Shown: positions 1 through 9,643, numbered from the stretch's first letter. The stretch: DNA of 45,810 nt from Flavobacteriales bacterium (GCA_947474675.1 CANJKA010000017.1:1-45810); one strand, 5' to 3'. Notes: a model not told the origin generated them from the letters alone. Numbers and translations are program-made.

Positions 1-1800
1 ATCTGAAATTTTTTCATTTTTCGTAGCTATTATATATATTCCAGGATAGACAACTGCACCTTTAACAGTAATATATTCAGGCTTTTCTACCACTGCCATT
101 TGATGAATATTAATAATATCAAATGGTTGGAGTCTAAAATTTTCAGTTTGTTCGTTATTTTCGGGTGTAATACTCAATTTAAATAGTTCAATTTTATTGA
201 TCTTTGTATCATCAATTTGATCTGATTTAATCATTCTTGCAATTTCAACATTTTTTGAAGCCAAACCTGTTAAACCTCCGGCTTGAATTAAAACATCATT
301 TAATGTTAAGTTTTCATAATAATCATATTCTCCTGGTTTTTGAACCTCACCTGATATATTTATTTTATATGTTTCTTTAAATTCTAATATTGAATAAATA
401 GTAACAACATCTTCTTTATTAAGTTTAATGTCACTGACAGTATCTTCACTAATGGCTCCTTTTAAGTTTACATTAATTATTTCTGTTGTCATATCTTTTT
501 TAATACGAATAATTCTTGCACGATCCAAATAAACATCCTCTCTTAAACCATCTGCTGTTTTTATTAATTGAGAAACTCTCATTCCTTCATGAAAAGCATA
601 GGTGTTAGGTCTTAATACAGCACCATTAATTTGAATTCTGTTTTCGAAACGATTTAGTATTTCAGAAACTTTAATTAAATCACCTGATTTAGGGAGGTAA
701 CTACTAAATTGGCTGTCTAAAACATCAATAATTTTATATTCTTTATTTGTTATTTGTGTAATATTTATTGATGCAGTATATGCTTTAGAGTTAAAACCAG
801 AAGCATAATTTAATAAATCTAAAAATGTTTCTCCCTCTTTTAATTCAAATACACCTGGATTTTTTACTTGCCCTTCAATGATCACTCTATTCGTATATGA
901 TGGAATTCTTATTACATCATTTTCTTTTAAACCTATATTATCTGTTTGATCACCATTCGTTAAAAAATTATAGATGTCAATTATTTTAAATATTTTATTA
1001 TTTCTAACTAGTTGTATGTTTCTGTAACTACCATTTTCACCAGGACCTCCAGCTGCATGTAAAGCGTTAAATACTGTTGCTAATGAGGAGATTGAGTAAT
1101 TTCCTGGTTGTGTACCACCAATTATTGTTATTTTAATTGTTCGAATACGTGTTAAACTGACAGAAACCTGAGATTGACCAGAATTTACAGTACTATAAAC
1201 TTTTGAGATTGCATTTTTTATTTTTTGTGTAGCTGCTTCAATTGTTATTCCTGAAACTGGTATTTGACCCACAAATTGTATTGAAACTTTACCTTCGCTT
1301 GACACTTTTGATGCTGAATTAAATTCTTGAATACCATAAACGCTAATCTGCAATTCATCTCCTGGTCCTAATATGTAGTTTAAAGGTGTTGATATGTTTA
1401 AATTAGGTTCAAAATTCAAATTAGGATTGTTAAATAGATCTGACCCAAATATTTTTGGACTTGTAGATGAAATAGGTGCCTTTATTGTTTTGTTATCTAC
1501 AATTAATTCTTCTTTAGTACCTATTTCTGATAAAGAATTCGTATTATTTTCTTCCTTTAATATGATTACTAATTTATTATACTCGACTTCAGACAAACCT
1601 TTTGATTGAAGAAGTGGTTTAGCTTGTTCTATTGTTAAATTTTGACTTTTAAGTTGAGCTTTAGCTTGTGCAATTTCAGATGTAGTTAGCTTATCAACAT
1701 TTAAAGTTTTTAAATCACCTTTTAATATATCTTGTGCAAAGATATTTGATAATAATGTAATCGAAATGAATATGATTAGAATGCTTATTTTTTTTCTCAT
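1..1800 (-). CDS. Polysaccharide export outer-membrane protein, Wza-like with SLBB repeats (C-terminus outside window)
   Basis: This reading frame runs open from an ATG at 1800 to the window edge, giving 600 residues without a stop, so the 3' end is missing. It starts with a signal peptide ending near FAQ. A polysaccharide export (Poly_export) motif, ILGPGDELQISVYG, lies around residue 140-155. Five SLBB-type motifs of the G.V..PG.Y form follow near residues 227, 302, 388, 478 and 583. Wza-family proteins form the outer-membrane channel for capsule or exopolysaccharide; many SLBB repeats in one chain are usual in Bacteroidota versions. The segment before the export domain (about residues 20-135) is polar and unassigned. 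No partner kinase or glycosyltransferase is visible because the window cuts the locus. Confidence 0.9.
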   Translation of the reverse strand, partial: MRKKISILIIFISITLLSNIFAQDILKGDLKTLNVDKLTTSEIAQAKAQLKSQNLTIEQAKPLLQSKGLSEVEYNKLVIILKEENNTNSLSEIGTKEELIVDNKTIKAPISSTSPKIFGSDLFNNPNLNFEPNLNISTPLNYILGPGDELQISVYGIQEFNSASKVSSEGKVSIQFVGQIPVSGITIEAATQKIKNAISKVYSTVNSGQSQVSVSLTRIRTIKITIIGGTQPGNYSISSLATVFNALHAAGGPGENGSYRNIQLVRNNKIFKIIDIYNFLTNGDQTDNIGLKENDVIRIPSYTNRVIIEGQVKNPGVFELKEGETFLDLLNYASGFNSKAYTASINITQITNKEYKIIDVLDSQFSSYLPKSGDLIKVSEILNRFENRIQINGAVLRPNTYAFHEGMRVSQLIKTADGLREDVYLDRARIIRIKKDMTTEIINVNLKGAISEDTVSDIKLNKEDVVTIYSILEFKETYKINISGEVQKPGEYDYYENLTLNDVLIQAGGLTGLASKNVEIARMIKSDQIDDTKINKIELFKLSITPENNEQTENFRLQPFDIINIHQMAVVEKPEYITVKGAVVYPGIYIIATKNEKISD

Positions 1801-2047
1801 TGTAGTTTAAATACTTTAATTTTTTTACACCAATTTACACAGCTTCGCCTTTGTTAGTCCCATCAATTAGTCTAACTTAAAGTTTAATTAAGCGACAAAA
1901 ATACTTATTTAAATTGACTTTTTCGTGATTTTCTATTGAAAAAAGCTACTAAATATAAATTGGAAAGATTCGAGTATTAATTTTAAAGTAAATTTATTAG
2001 ATTTGATTAAATGTTTTTTTTAATTAGTACATTTTATTTTAGATATT

Positions 2048-2761
2048 ATGCAAAAAACAATTCACAAATCATCCTCAAGAGGTCAAGCAAACCACGGTTG
2101 GTTAGTCGCAAAACATTCTTTCAGTTTTGCCAATTATTACAACCCAGAAAATATGAATTTTGGAGCACTTCGTGTTTTGAATGATGATGTTGTTTCTGCT
2201 GGAATGGGTTTTGGAACTCATCCTCATGATAACATGGAGATTATTACAATTCCTTTAAGAGGTTCTTTAGAGCATAAAGATTCAATGGGAAATTCATCCG
2301 TAATTCATGAAGGTGAAATTCAGGTTATGAGTGCTGGATTAGGAATTACACATAGTGAATTCAACGCAAGCTCAACAGAGGAAATTAATTTATTTCAATT
2401 ATGGATTATATCCAATAAAAGAAATGTTGACCCTAGATATGATCAGTTTTTAATGGATGTTTCTAGAATGAAAAATTCTTTTCTTCAATTAGTTTCTCCT
2501 GATATAGATGATGAAGGTACATGGATTTACCAAGATGCATGGATTCATATCGCTGAAATGGATGAAAATATTGGGCTAAAGTATGATTTGAAGCTTTCTG
2601 GAAATGGAGTATATTGTATGGTTATCGATGGTGAATTTGAAATTGCCTCAGAAAAAATAGGGGAGAGGGATGCTATTGGAATTTGGGAAGGAAATACATT
2701 TGATGTAAAAGCGTTAAAAAAAGGGAGAATTCTTTTGATTGAGGTCCCAATGATTTTTTAA
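2048..2761 (+). CDS. Pirin family protein (bicupin)
   Basis: The 237-residue protein matches the pirin/YhhW family in length and in its N-terminal cupin. The expected metal ligands are H58 and H60 (in THPHDNME) and H102 and E104 (in THSE). Some family members cleave quercetin in vitro, but physiological roles are mostly unknown, so no substrate is claimed. It has no signal peptide and should be cytoplasmic. The gene stands alone, followed after about 80 bp by a small secreted protein. Confidence 0.93.
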   Translation: MQKTIHKSSSRGQANHGWLVAKHSFSFANYYNPENMNFGALRVLNDDVVSAGMGFGTHPHDNMEIITIPLRGSLEHKDSMGNSSVIHEGEIQVMSAGLGITHSEFNASSTEEINLFQLWIISNKRNVDPRYDQFLMDVSRMKNSFLQLVSPDIDDEGTWIYQDAWIHIAEMDENIGLKYDLKLSGNGVYCMVIDGEFEIASEKIGERDAIGIWEGNTFDVKALKKGRILLIEVPMIF

Positions 2762-2839
2762 ATTATTTTACTTTTTACAGTAACGTTTTTGTTTACTCTA
2801 CGTATTTTAATGTATCTTATATTATTTAAAATAAATTCT

Positions 2840-3172
2840 ATGAAAGTTTTCTTGCTAATTATTTCACTTTTTTCAATTAACATTTCTTTTTCTCAATTAA
2901 TTTCAGGAGACCTAGTTCAGTCAGGAAGGCAACTGATAACGGAAACTGATTTTACAATAAAAGGTACAAAAGAAGGTGTTGTAGTTTATGATTTATCTGT
3001 CGATTTAAAAGGAAATGTAACTTCAGCTGTTTTAGTAGGAGCAATGACAACGATCAAATCAACTCCAACACAGATGGATGTGAAGAGTTATGTCACTAAA
3101 TTGAAATTTGTAGCTGGAAATGGATATCCTAAATTTCATCATGCTACTATTAAAATAACTGTTATAGTTTAA
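2840..3172 (+). CDS. Small secreted protein with a TonB C-terminal-like domain
   Basis: I chose the ATG at 2840 rather than an in-frame TTG at 2789 because it begins directly with a signal peptide, MKVFLLIISLFSINISFSQ. The mature part is about 90 residues. Its GVVVYDLSVDLKGNVTSAVL stretch resembles the beta-strand core of TonB C-terminal domains, in which a V.V.VD..GNV..A pattern is typical. There is no TM anchor other than the signal peptide and no proline-rich spacer, so it cannot be a complete TonB. A periplasmic role is inferred; function is unknown. Confidence 0.7.
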   Translation: MKVFLLIISLFSINISFSQLISGDLVQSGRQLITETDFTIKGTKEGVVVYDLSVDLKGNVTSAVLVGAMTTIKSTPTQMDVKSYVTKLKFVAGNGYPKFHHATIKITVIV

Positions 3173-3189
3173 AAATTATATTGAAAAAA

Positions 3190-3217
3190 AAGGTGACAAA
3201 AAAATATTTGCCACCTT
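3190..3217 (-). terminator. Terminator hairpin for the acyl-CoA ligase gene
   Basis: An 11-bp stem (3190-3200 with 3207-3217, one mismatch) lies between convergent genes. Read on the minus strand it is followed by a run of eight T, as in an intrinsic terminator. On the plus strand the T-run is weak. Confidence 0.65.
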
Positions 3218-3238
3218 ACGCTATTTTCATACTAGTTT

Positions 3239-5005
3239 TTAGTCATTATATATATGATCAAAATTAGCTTTATATTTTTCAAGAATAACTTTTCTTTTTA
3301 ATTTTAATGTTGGAGTTAATTCTCCTCCTTCAACTGAAAGTTCTTTATCTAATAAAGCAATTTTTTTGATTTGTTCCCAGTTTCCATATCCTTTGTTGAA
3401 TTCTGTTACATCTTCATTTATTCTAGTAATTACTTTTTCGTTTTTGCAAATGGATGAATTTGAAACATCAGGACAATCAATTTTCTCACGTTTAATCCAT
3501 TCTTTCACATACGCAAAATTAGGAACGATGAAAGCAGATGGGAATTTTTGATTTTCCCCAATGACCATTATCTGCTCTATAAATCGTGATTCTTTGAATT
3601 TATTTTCCATTGCTTGTGGAACTATATATTTACCTCCTGAAGTTTTAAATATTTCTTTTTTTCTATCTGTTATTTTTAGGAATTTATCTTCAACCATCAT
3701 ACCGATATCTCCAGTATGGAACCATCCATCTTCATCGATATCTTCTTTTGTTTTTTCAGGAAGATTATAATACCCCATCATTACATTCGGACCTTTTACT
3801 AAAATTTCTCCATCTTCAGCAAATTTAACTTGTACATTAGATAATAAAGGTCCAACTGTCCCAACTCGAACTCCTTTTTTTAGGCAATTTACGGATATTA
3901 CAGGTGATGTTTCAGTTAGTCCATACCCTTCTAAAACAGGAATTCCAGCAGCCATAAACATTCTTGCTAGTCGAGGTTGAAGAGCAGCACTTCCTGAAGC
4001 AATTGCTTTCACTTCGCCACCTAATGCTTCTTGCCATTTAGAAAAAATTAATTTTCTAGCAATACCAAGTTTGAAATTATACCATGCTGATTTACCTGTG
4101 AATTCATATTGTTCAGCTAATCTAACAGCCCAAAAGAATAGAGATCGTTTTATCCCGGTTAATTCTTCTCCTTTAGCCATTATTTTTTCAAATACTTTTT
4201 CAATAAGTCTAGGGACAGCAGTAAACATGTGAGGTTTTACTTCTTTAATATTTTCACCTATTGTGTCCATTGATTCCGCAAAATGAATACTGCAGCCAAC
4301 ATACATATAAAGGTAATGTAACATTCTTTCATATACGTGACAAGAAGGAAGGAAAGTTAAAACACGAGAAGTTGAATCAGCAGGAATGCTCGGCAAACAG
4401 CCATCAACATTTGAAATAAGATTGTTATGTGATAGCATTACACCTTTAGGGTTTCCTGTTGTTCCAGAAGTGTAAATTATTGTTGCTAAATCTAAATTTT
4501 TAATTAATGCTTTTCTTCTTTCAATTTCTGAAATATCTGTTTCAGATGCTTTATCAGAAATTTCGCTCCAATTTGGAATGTTATCATGCTTATCAATAGC
4601 AAAAAGATGCTCTAAAGTAGATATTTCTGATTTTATACTATTGATTTTATCGTATAATTCCTTTGAGTCAACAACACATAATTTGATACCAGCATCATTG
4701 AAAATATATCTGTAATCATTCACCGAAATATTTGGGTAGATTGGTACAACATAGGCACCGGTTTGTTGGATTGCTATGTCCAGAATATTCCATTCAACTC
4801 TGCTATTTGAAGCTATACATATTTTGTCGCCAGGTAAGACGCCAAATGCTACTAATCCTCTTGAAACCTCATTTACACGTGTTAAAAAAGTTTCTGTAGA
4901 GATTCCAATCCATTCATTATTTGTTTTAGTGACAAACATTTTTTGGTTAGGATATTTTTGTAATTGATAATAAGGTATATCAAAAAGACGTTGTATATTT
5001 ATCAT
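3239..5005 (-). CDS. Long-chain fatty acid--CoA ligase (AMP-forming)
   Basis: A 588-residue adenylate-forming enzyme. The phosphate-binding motif YTSGTTGNPKGV is at residues 178-189, followed by GYGLTETSP and GWFHTGDIG, the usual order in ANL enzymes. Length and motifs fit the FadD15-like subgroup that activates long-chain fatty acids to acyl-CoA through an acyl-adenylate. It is probably cytoplasmic or membrane-associated. The gene is monocistronic, with about 210 bp before the divergent porP/sprF-type gene. Exact chain-length preference cannot be read from sequence. Confidence 0.93.
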   Translation of the reverse strand: MINIQRLFDIPYYQLQKYPNQKMFVTKTNNEWIGISTETFLTRVNEVSRGLVAFGVLPGDKICIASNSRVEWNILDIAIQQTGAYVVPIYPNISVNDYRYIFNDAGIKLCVVDSKELYDKINSIKSEISTLEHLFAIDKHDNIPNWSEISDKASETDISEIERRKALIKNLDLATIIYTSGTTGNPKGVMLSHNNLISNVDGCLPSIPADSTSRVLTFLPSCHVYERMLHYLYMYVGCSIHFAESMDTIGENIKEVKPHMFTAVPRLIEKVFEKIMAKGEELTGIKRSLFFWAVRLAEQYEFTGKSAWYNFKLGIARKLIFSKWQEALGGEVKAIASGSAALQPRLARMFMAAGIPVLEGYGLTETSPVISVNCLKKGVRVGTVGPLLSNVQVKFAEDGEILVKGPNVMMGYYNLPEKTKEDIDEDGWFHTGDIGMMVEDKFLKITDRKKEIFKTSGGKYIVPQAMENKFKESRFIEQIMVIGENQKFPSAFIVPNFAYVKEWIKREKIDCPDVSNSSICKNEKVITRINEDVTEFNKGYGNWEQIKKIALLDKELSVEGGELTPTLKLKRKVILEKYKANFDHIYND

Positions 5006-5218
5006 TTTTTAAATTTTAGTTGTAATAAATTTATTAGGGTATATTTATTTTACTAAAATACTTAAAAAGTTTAAAAGCTAAGATAAAAATATATCAATAA
5101 ATATTCATTGGGAAGGCTGTTTTGAAAGAATATATACTTTTAATACAATAAAACTAAGTATATTTACCTAGTTATACTGTATCATTTTCGCTAAACCAAT
5201 AATTAGAAAATTAAAAAC

Positions 5219-6175
5219 ATGAAGTACATCTTGTCATTTTTACTGTTCATTTTTATCTCTGAGATAAGTTTTTCGCAAGATTTAGAATTTACACAGTTTT
5301 ATTCTAATCCCATATATCTTAATCCTGCTTTTGCTGGTACTCACAAATGTCCTCGTTTTGCTTTAAATTATAGAAATCAGTGGCCTAGTTTATCAGGTTC
5401 TTATGTTAGTTATGCTGCTGCTTACGATCAATACTTTAAAAATATTTCTGGTGGTTTTGGAGTTATATTAGTAAATGATGTTCAAGCTAAAACAATTAAT
5501 ACAACGACAGGTAGCTTAATATACTCTTATCACGCTCCAATAAATAAAAAATGGTCTATTTGTTTTGGAGCTAAAGCAACATGGGTTCAAAAATCATTGG
5601 ATTGGTCGAAATTAACTTTTGGAGATATGATTGATCCTAGAAAAGGATTTATTTATGCAACGGGAGATGTGCCTAGAGCAGGAAATCACGGTTTTTTTGA
5701 CGCATCTGCTGGATTTATACTTTTTAATAAGGTTTTTAATATTGGAGTTGCGGCTCATCATTTATCTCAACCAAACGAGTCGATGATTTTAGGGCCTACA
5801 GACCCTTTGCCAATTCGTTTTACAGCTCATACTTCAGCTACTATTTCTACAGTTAAAAGTAAGTTTTCAGAAGGTGCATATATAATGCCTTCTGTCATAT
5901 ATAGTTATCAAAATGGATTTTCTCAATTGAATATTGGTACTTACGTTAAATATGGTGATTTACAATTTGGAACTTGGTTTAGAAACAGAGATGCATTTAT
6001 CTTAACTGTTGGTATAAATACTAAATTATTTAAGGTTGGATACAGTTATGATGTTACTGTGAGTAAATTGAATAATGGTGTATCTGGAGGTTCTCATGAA
6101 GTATCATTAGGTTTTAATTTAACATGTAAACCTGCTCCTCAAAGATTTAAAACTATTTCTTGCCCTTCTTTCTAA
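5219..6175 (+). CDS. PorP/SprF family type IX secretion outer-membrane protein
   Basis: The 318-residue product has a signal peptide ending ISFSQ, then the hallmark start of this family, QFYSNPIYLNPAFAGT. The rest is an alternating beta-strand pattern with many GxGxxxY turns, as in a small outer-membrane barrel. PorP/SprF proteins support T9SS secretion and gliding in Bacteroidota. They often sit next to a large cargo gene, but here no such gene adjoins, so it is an orphan copy and its partner is unknown. Two cysteines near the C-terminus (CKPAPQ, SCPSF) are an odd detail. Confidence 0.9.
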   Translation: MKYILSFLLFIFISEISFSQDLEFTQFYSNPIYLNPAFAGTHKCPRFALNYRNQWPSLSGSYVSYAAAYDQYFKNISGGFGVILVNDVQAKTINTTTGSLIYSYHAPINKKWSICFGAKATWVQKSLDWSKLTFGDMIDPRKGFIYATGDVPRAGNHGFFDASAGFILFNKVFNIGVAAHHLSQPNESMILGPTDPLPIRFTAHTSATISTVKSKFSEGAYIMPSVIYSYQNGFSQLNIGTYVKYGDLQFGTWFRNRDAFILTVGINTKLFKVGYSYDVTVSKLNNGVSGGSHEVSLGFNLTCKPAPQRFKTISCPSF

Positions 6176-6229
6176 TAATTTATTATTATTTTAATTGATA
6201 TAAATAATTTCATCAATTTCAAAATAATA

Positions 6230-6261
6230 TTGATTAATTTCATTTTTTCACTATAGATTTG
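6230..6261 (+). promoter_or_regulatory. Bacteroidota-type promoter (TTG - 21 bp - TAGATTTG)
   Basis: TTG at 6230-6232 and TAGATTTG at 6254-6261 match the -33/-7 pattern known in this phylum (TTG, about 17-23 bp, TAnnTTTG). The ATG follows after only 4 bases, so the transcript start would fall at or next to the start codon. Confidence 0.6.
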
Positions 6262-6265
6262 TAAC

Positions 6266-7492
6266 ATGAATAAAAATATACATGTTGGAATTATTGGTGG
6301 TGGAGCAGCAGGTTTTTTTTCTGCAATATCAGTGAAAGAACATTTTCCAAATTATAAGGTTACAATTTTTGAAAAATCAGCAAAAGTCTTAGCGAAAGTT
6401 AAAATTTCAGGAGGTGGAAGGTGTAATGTTACAAATGCATGTTTTGACAATAAAGAACTAGCATCTTTTTATCCTAGAGGAGGTGCTTTTTTGAGAAAAG
6501 CTTTCGAACAATTTAATTCTAAATCAACAATGGATTGGTTTACTGAAAGAAATGTACCTCTAGATGTTCTAGCGGAAAATTGTGTCTTCCCTAAATCAAA
6601 TCAATCTCAATCTATTATTGATTGTTTCTTAAAAGAAGCTAGTCAAAAAAATATTGATATTAAGATGCAATCTGGTATTCATGAAATTCAAATTCTGGAA
6701 GATAATACGTTTTTATTGAAGTCTTTGACGGAGGAATATCAAGTTGATAAAGTGATTGTTACAACAGGAGGGCATCCAAAAAGAATTAGCCTTGAATGGT
6801 TAGAGAAGTTAGGCCATTCTATTGTTGATCCATTGCCCTCTTTATTTACTTTTAATATGCCTTCAAATCCTATTTGTGCCTTAATGGGAAATGTTGTTGA
6901 AGAATGTACCGTGAAAATTGAAGGGACTAAGTTGATTGGAAAAGGCCCTTTATTAGTTACGCACTGGGGGATGAGTGGTCCAGCAATTTTGAAATTATCG
7001 GCTTGGGGAGCAAGGATTTTAGCTGAAAAGAATTATAAGTTTTCGGTTTTAGTCAATTGGTTAAATGAAAGAAAAGAAGATGATGTTAGAAATGAGATAT
7101 TGGCTATTATTGAAAAACATGGTGCAAAAATGGTAAGTAATTTGAATCCTTTCCCAATGACAAATCGTTTGTGGATTTTTTTACTTGAAAAAACTGAAAT
7201 TAATCCCGAACGAAGATGGAATGAAGTTGGTAAAAAAGGAATAAATAAACTTGTTAACACTCTTTTAAATGATCGATATGTAGTTGATGGAAAAACGACT
7301 TTCAAAGAAGAATTTGTAACTGCTGGAGGTGTTTCATTGGAACAGGTAGATTCAAGTAGTATGGAAAGTAAAGTTGTAAATGGTTTGTTTTTTGCCGGTG
7401 AAGTTTTAGATATTGATGGTGTAACAGGAGGATTTAGTTTTCAAGCCGCATGGACAACAGGATATATTGCTGGTAAATCGGTAGGAATTTAA
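6266..7492 (+). CDS. HI0933/YhiN-type NAD(P)/FAD-dependent flavoprotein
   Basis: A 408-residue protein with an N-terminal dinucleotide-binding motif (GIIGGGAAGFFSAI, residues 9-22) and KISGGGRCNVTNA, diagnostic of the HI0933/BaiN flavoprotein family. The C-terminus carries FAGEVLDIDGVTGGFSFQ, the conserved FAD-contacting end. Length is normal for the family. The reaction of most members is not established. The gene is monocistronic and preceded by a well-formed promoter that leaves almost no 5' leader. Confidence 0.93.
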   Translation: MNKNIHVGIIGGGAAGFFSAISVKEHFPNYKVTIFEKSAKVLAKVKISGGGRCNVTNACFDNKELASFYPRGGAFLRKAFEQFNSKSTMDWFTERNVPLDVLAENCVFPKSNQSQSIIDCFLKEASQKNIDIKMQSGIHEIQILEDNTFLLKSLTEEYQVDKVIVTTGGHPKRISLEWLEKLGHSIVDPLPSLFTFNMPSNPICALMGNVVEECTVKIEGTKLIGKGPLLVTHWGMSGPAILKLSAWGARILAEKNYKFSVLVNWLNERKEDDVRNEILAIIEKHGAKMVSNLNPFPMTNRLWIFLLEKTEINPERRWNEVGKKGINKLVNTLLNDRYVVDGKTTFKEEFVTAGGVSLEQVDSSSMESKVVNGLFFAGEVLDIDGVTGGFSFQAAWTTGYIAGKSVGI

Positions 7493-7583
7493 TTTGTTCA
7501 ACCTTTAATTTTCGATAAAAAAATAAATAGTGTTTTTATATGTTTAATAGTCAGAGTTTAAAATCAATTTTTTGAAATGTAAA

Positions 7584-8357
7584 TTACCAACTTCCACCAG
7601 ATCCACCACCGCCGAAACCACCGCCACCGAAACCGCCAAAACCTCCTCCGCCACTACCGCCTGATGAGCCTCCGCCAAATCCACCACCTCCAAAGAAAAT
7701 ACCTCCAGAGCCCATTGTGTAACCATTGCCTCTTCCTCCACCTCTTTTAGAAGAAACGATAAAGAATATGACAATAATAATAAGAATTATAATCGTTCTA
7801 AGTAATGAATTTTGGTTGTGTTTTTTAGAGTAAGTTTTAGAATTATATTCTCCTTTTGCAAGAGACATTAAAACATCTGTAGTTTGGTCTAAAGCGGCAT
7901 AAAAGTCACCTTTTTTAAGATTTGGGAGTAATTCATTATCTTCTATGTCTCTGCATATACCATCTGGAATAGCCCCTTCAAGACCTTTACCTGTAGCGAT
8001 AAAATATTTTCGTTCATCTTTTCCACCAGTAGGTTTGATCAGAATAACTATTCCGTTTCGTTCTTTTTTTTGACCTACCCCCCATTTACGGCCTATTTTT
8101 GTTGCATATTCGAATGGATCATAGCCTGATAAATCATCTATAATAACTATGACAATTTGGTTAGATGTTTCTTTGTCGAAAGCAACTAATTTTTTTTCTA
8201 ATATTTCTTCTTCTTGTTTTGAAATAAAATTAGGAAATTCTTGTGAGAAATTATTGACTAATCTATTGGTAGGTTCAGGAATATCATCTTTTTGACAGAA
8301 TGTAGAATTTACTGCTAAAAAAGAGATAATTAAAAGAAGAAAATATTTTTTGAACAT
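7584..8357 (-). CDS. TPM domain protein (YgcG-like) with glycine-rich tail
   Basis: The 257-residue protein has a signal peptide (cleavage near NSTFCQ) and a TPM domain at about residues 35-165 with the usual IDDLSGYDPFEYA and GKGLEGAIPD segments. A TM helix follows near 185-202, then a C-terminal tail rich in glycine and serine (about 205-257). That tail is standard for YgcG proteins. TPM proteins are often paired with LemA; a link to membrane or photosystem maintenance is known only in plants and cyanobacteria. It is the last gene of lemA-TPM-TPM, 28 bp after the previous gene. Confidence 0.88.
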   Translation of the reverse strand: MFKKYFLLLIISFLAVNSTFCQKDDIPEPTNRLVNNFSQEFPNFISKQEEEILEKKLVAFDKETSNQIVIVIIDDLSGYDPFEYATKIGRKWGVGQKKERNGIVILIKPTGGKDERKYFIATGKGLEGAIPDGICRDIEDNELLPNLKKGDFYAALDQTTDVLMSLAKGEYNSKTYSKKHNQNSLLRTIIILIIIVIFFIVSSKRGGGRGNGYTMGSGGIFFGGGGFGGGSSGGSGGGGFGGFGGGGFGGGGSGGSW

Positions 8358-8385
8358 TTGTTTTTTATTAAGGATGTGTTTTCAA

Positions 8386-8823
8386 TTAATCTTCAAATGA
8401 AATATCATTCGTCAATTCATTCGTGTCATTCTTTTGGTAAGGAAAATGATCTCTTAATTTATCACCTGCAATTTCGATACCTTGACATAATCCAACGGTA
8501 AATTGGTCTCGTTTAAATTCTTCTAACATTACATTGCGAACAGAATCCCAAAAATCAATAGCTACTACATCGTTGATTCCTTTATCACCAATGATTGCAA
8601 ATTTTTTATCTTCGATAGCTAAATAGAATAGAACGCCATTTCTCAATTCAGTTTTATGCATGTTTAATTTTTCAAAAACTCTTTTTGCAACATTTAAAGT
8701 ATCTCCTTTACATTTTGATTCCAAGTGAACTCTAATTTCTCCTGAAGTATGTAATTCAGCATTTTCAATTGCCAATTGAATCGATTTTTGCTGTGTATCT
8801 GTGAAAAATGTTTTAATATCCAT
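8386..8823 (-). CDS. TPM domain protein, second copy, cytoplasmic form
   Basis: A 145-residue TPM-domain protein with no signal peptide or membrane segment, beginning with a helical stretch and then GEIRVHLE. The later NGVLFYLAIEDKKFAIIGDKGIN matches the core of the domain in the downstream secreted paralogue. It sits between lemA and the secreted TPM gene. Having one soluble and one membrane-anchored TPM protein beside LemA is a common Bacteroidota arrangement; the molecular role is not known. Confidence 0.87.
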   Translation of the reverse strand: MDIKTFFTDTQQKSIQLAIENAELHTSGEIRVHLESKCKGDTLNVAKRVFEKLNMHKTELRNGVLFYLAIEDKKFAIIGDKGINDVVAIDFWDSVRNVMLEEFKRDQFTVGLCQGIEIAGDKLRDHFPYQKNDTNELTNDISFED

Positions 8824-8845
8824 TATTTTTATTTTTTAAATAAAA

Positions 8846-8869
8846 ATAGCGACTCATTTTAGTCGCTAT
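8846..8869 (-). terminator. Hairpin between lemA and the TPM genes
   Basis: A perfect 9-bp stem (ATAGCGACT at 8846-8854 with AGTCGCTAT at 8861-8869) with a 6-nt loop. On the minus strand it is followed by TTTTTATTT, so it resembles an intrinsic terminator or attenuator placed after lemA and before the TPM gene at 8823. It may make lemA more abundant than the downstream genes. Confidence 0.55.
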
Positions 8870-8881
8870 AAAATTATTTAA

Positions 8882-9475
8882 CTATATACCGTATTCTGGT
8901 TTCTTTTCACTTCCTGGTGAAGCAGTAAAAGTATCATCATTAAAAGGAAAAATAGTTTTATTTAGAAACATGCTATTTAAAAAACCGCTAATATGAGTGT
9001 TATAAAGTTGGATAGCATCATTATAGTCTTGTCTTGAAATACTAATTCTATCTTCAGTTCCTTCTAATTGATTTAGGAGTTTACTATATAATTGAGTAGA
9101 TTGAATTATAGGATAGGCTTCAAATGCTAAATTAATAGCGGTATTTATTTTCTTACCAGCAGCGTCTAATTGCCTTGGAGTCTTTGCATTTCCTATTTCT
9201 TGTTCGATTTGATCAGGATCAAAATTAGCTATGCCAGCTCTTGCGTTTGTTACATTTGTTAATATGTCTTTTTCGTTTGCTGCTCCAGCTTTTACTGTTT
9301 TTACTAAGTCAGGAATTAGATCTGCTCTTCTTTGATAGTTTGCTTGAATAGCTCCCCATGATTTTTTAATGTTCATTTTGTATTCATTAGCAGTATTATA
9401 AGATGATCGGTAGACCATAAACAATATAAGAACAAAACCTACAACCGATAAAATAATAATATTTGACTTTTTCAT
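8882..9475 (-). CDS. lemA: LemA family protein
   Basis: 197 residues with an N-terminal TM helix (about 5-23) followed by the long helical LemA domain. The characteristic region is YNTANEYKMNIKKSWGAIQ, then RRADLIPDLVKTVKA. The N-terminus faces the outside in studied homologues; biochemical function is unknown. It heads the group with two TPM-domain genes on the same strand, which supports a joint envelope role. A hairpin separates it from the next gene. Confidence 0.92.
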   Translation of the reverse strand: MKKSNIIILSVVGFVLILFMVYRSSYNTANEYKMNIKKSWGAIQANYQRRADLIPDLVKTVKAGAANEKDILTNVTNARAGIANFDPDQIEQEIGNAKTPRQLDAAGKKINTAINLAFEAYPIIQSTQLYSKLLNQLEGTEDRISISRQDYNDAIQLYNTHISGFLNSMFLNKTIFPFNDDTFTASPGSEKKPEYGI

Positions 9476-9576
9476 TTTTTCTAATTTTTATAAATGTACA
9501 ACCTTTATTTCAAATGCTATACCAATCTTTTATATTGTCATTTTGTCAGGATTTATAATTAATGTTGAATTATAAA

Positions 9577-9639
9577 TGTTGGATGTTTGATTGTGCATGT
9601 TGGCTTATGACTTCAAAATCAACCATCAAAAATCCAACA
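9577..9639. repeat. Imperfect inverted repeat downstream of ftsK
   Basis: Arms 9577-9591 and 9625-9639 pair over 15 bp with one mismatch and share TGTTGGAT. The spacer holds further GTTGG/CAACC fragments, so the whole is a low-complexity, self-complementary stretch between ftsK and the lemA upstream region. It may terminate ftsK transcription, but there is no clear T-run. Confidence 0.5.
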
Positions 9640-9643
9640 TCAA

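Noticed and set aside
7544..7774. 76-codon minus-strand frame rich in Val, Ala and Glu
   Set aside because: It is an alternative frame of the glycine-rich tail of the TPM-domain gene, where GC-rich repeats keep several frames open.
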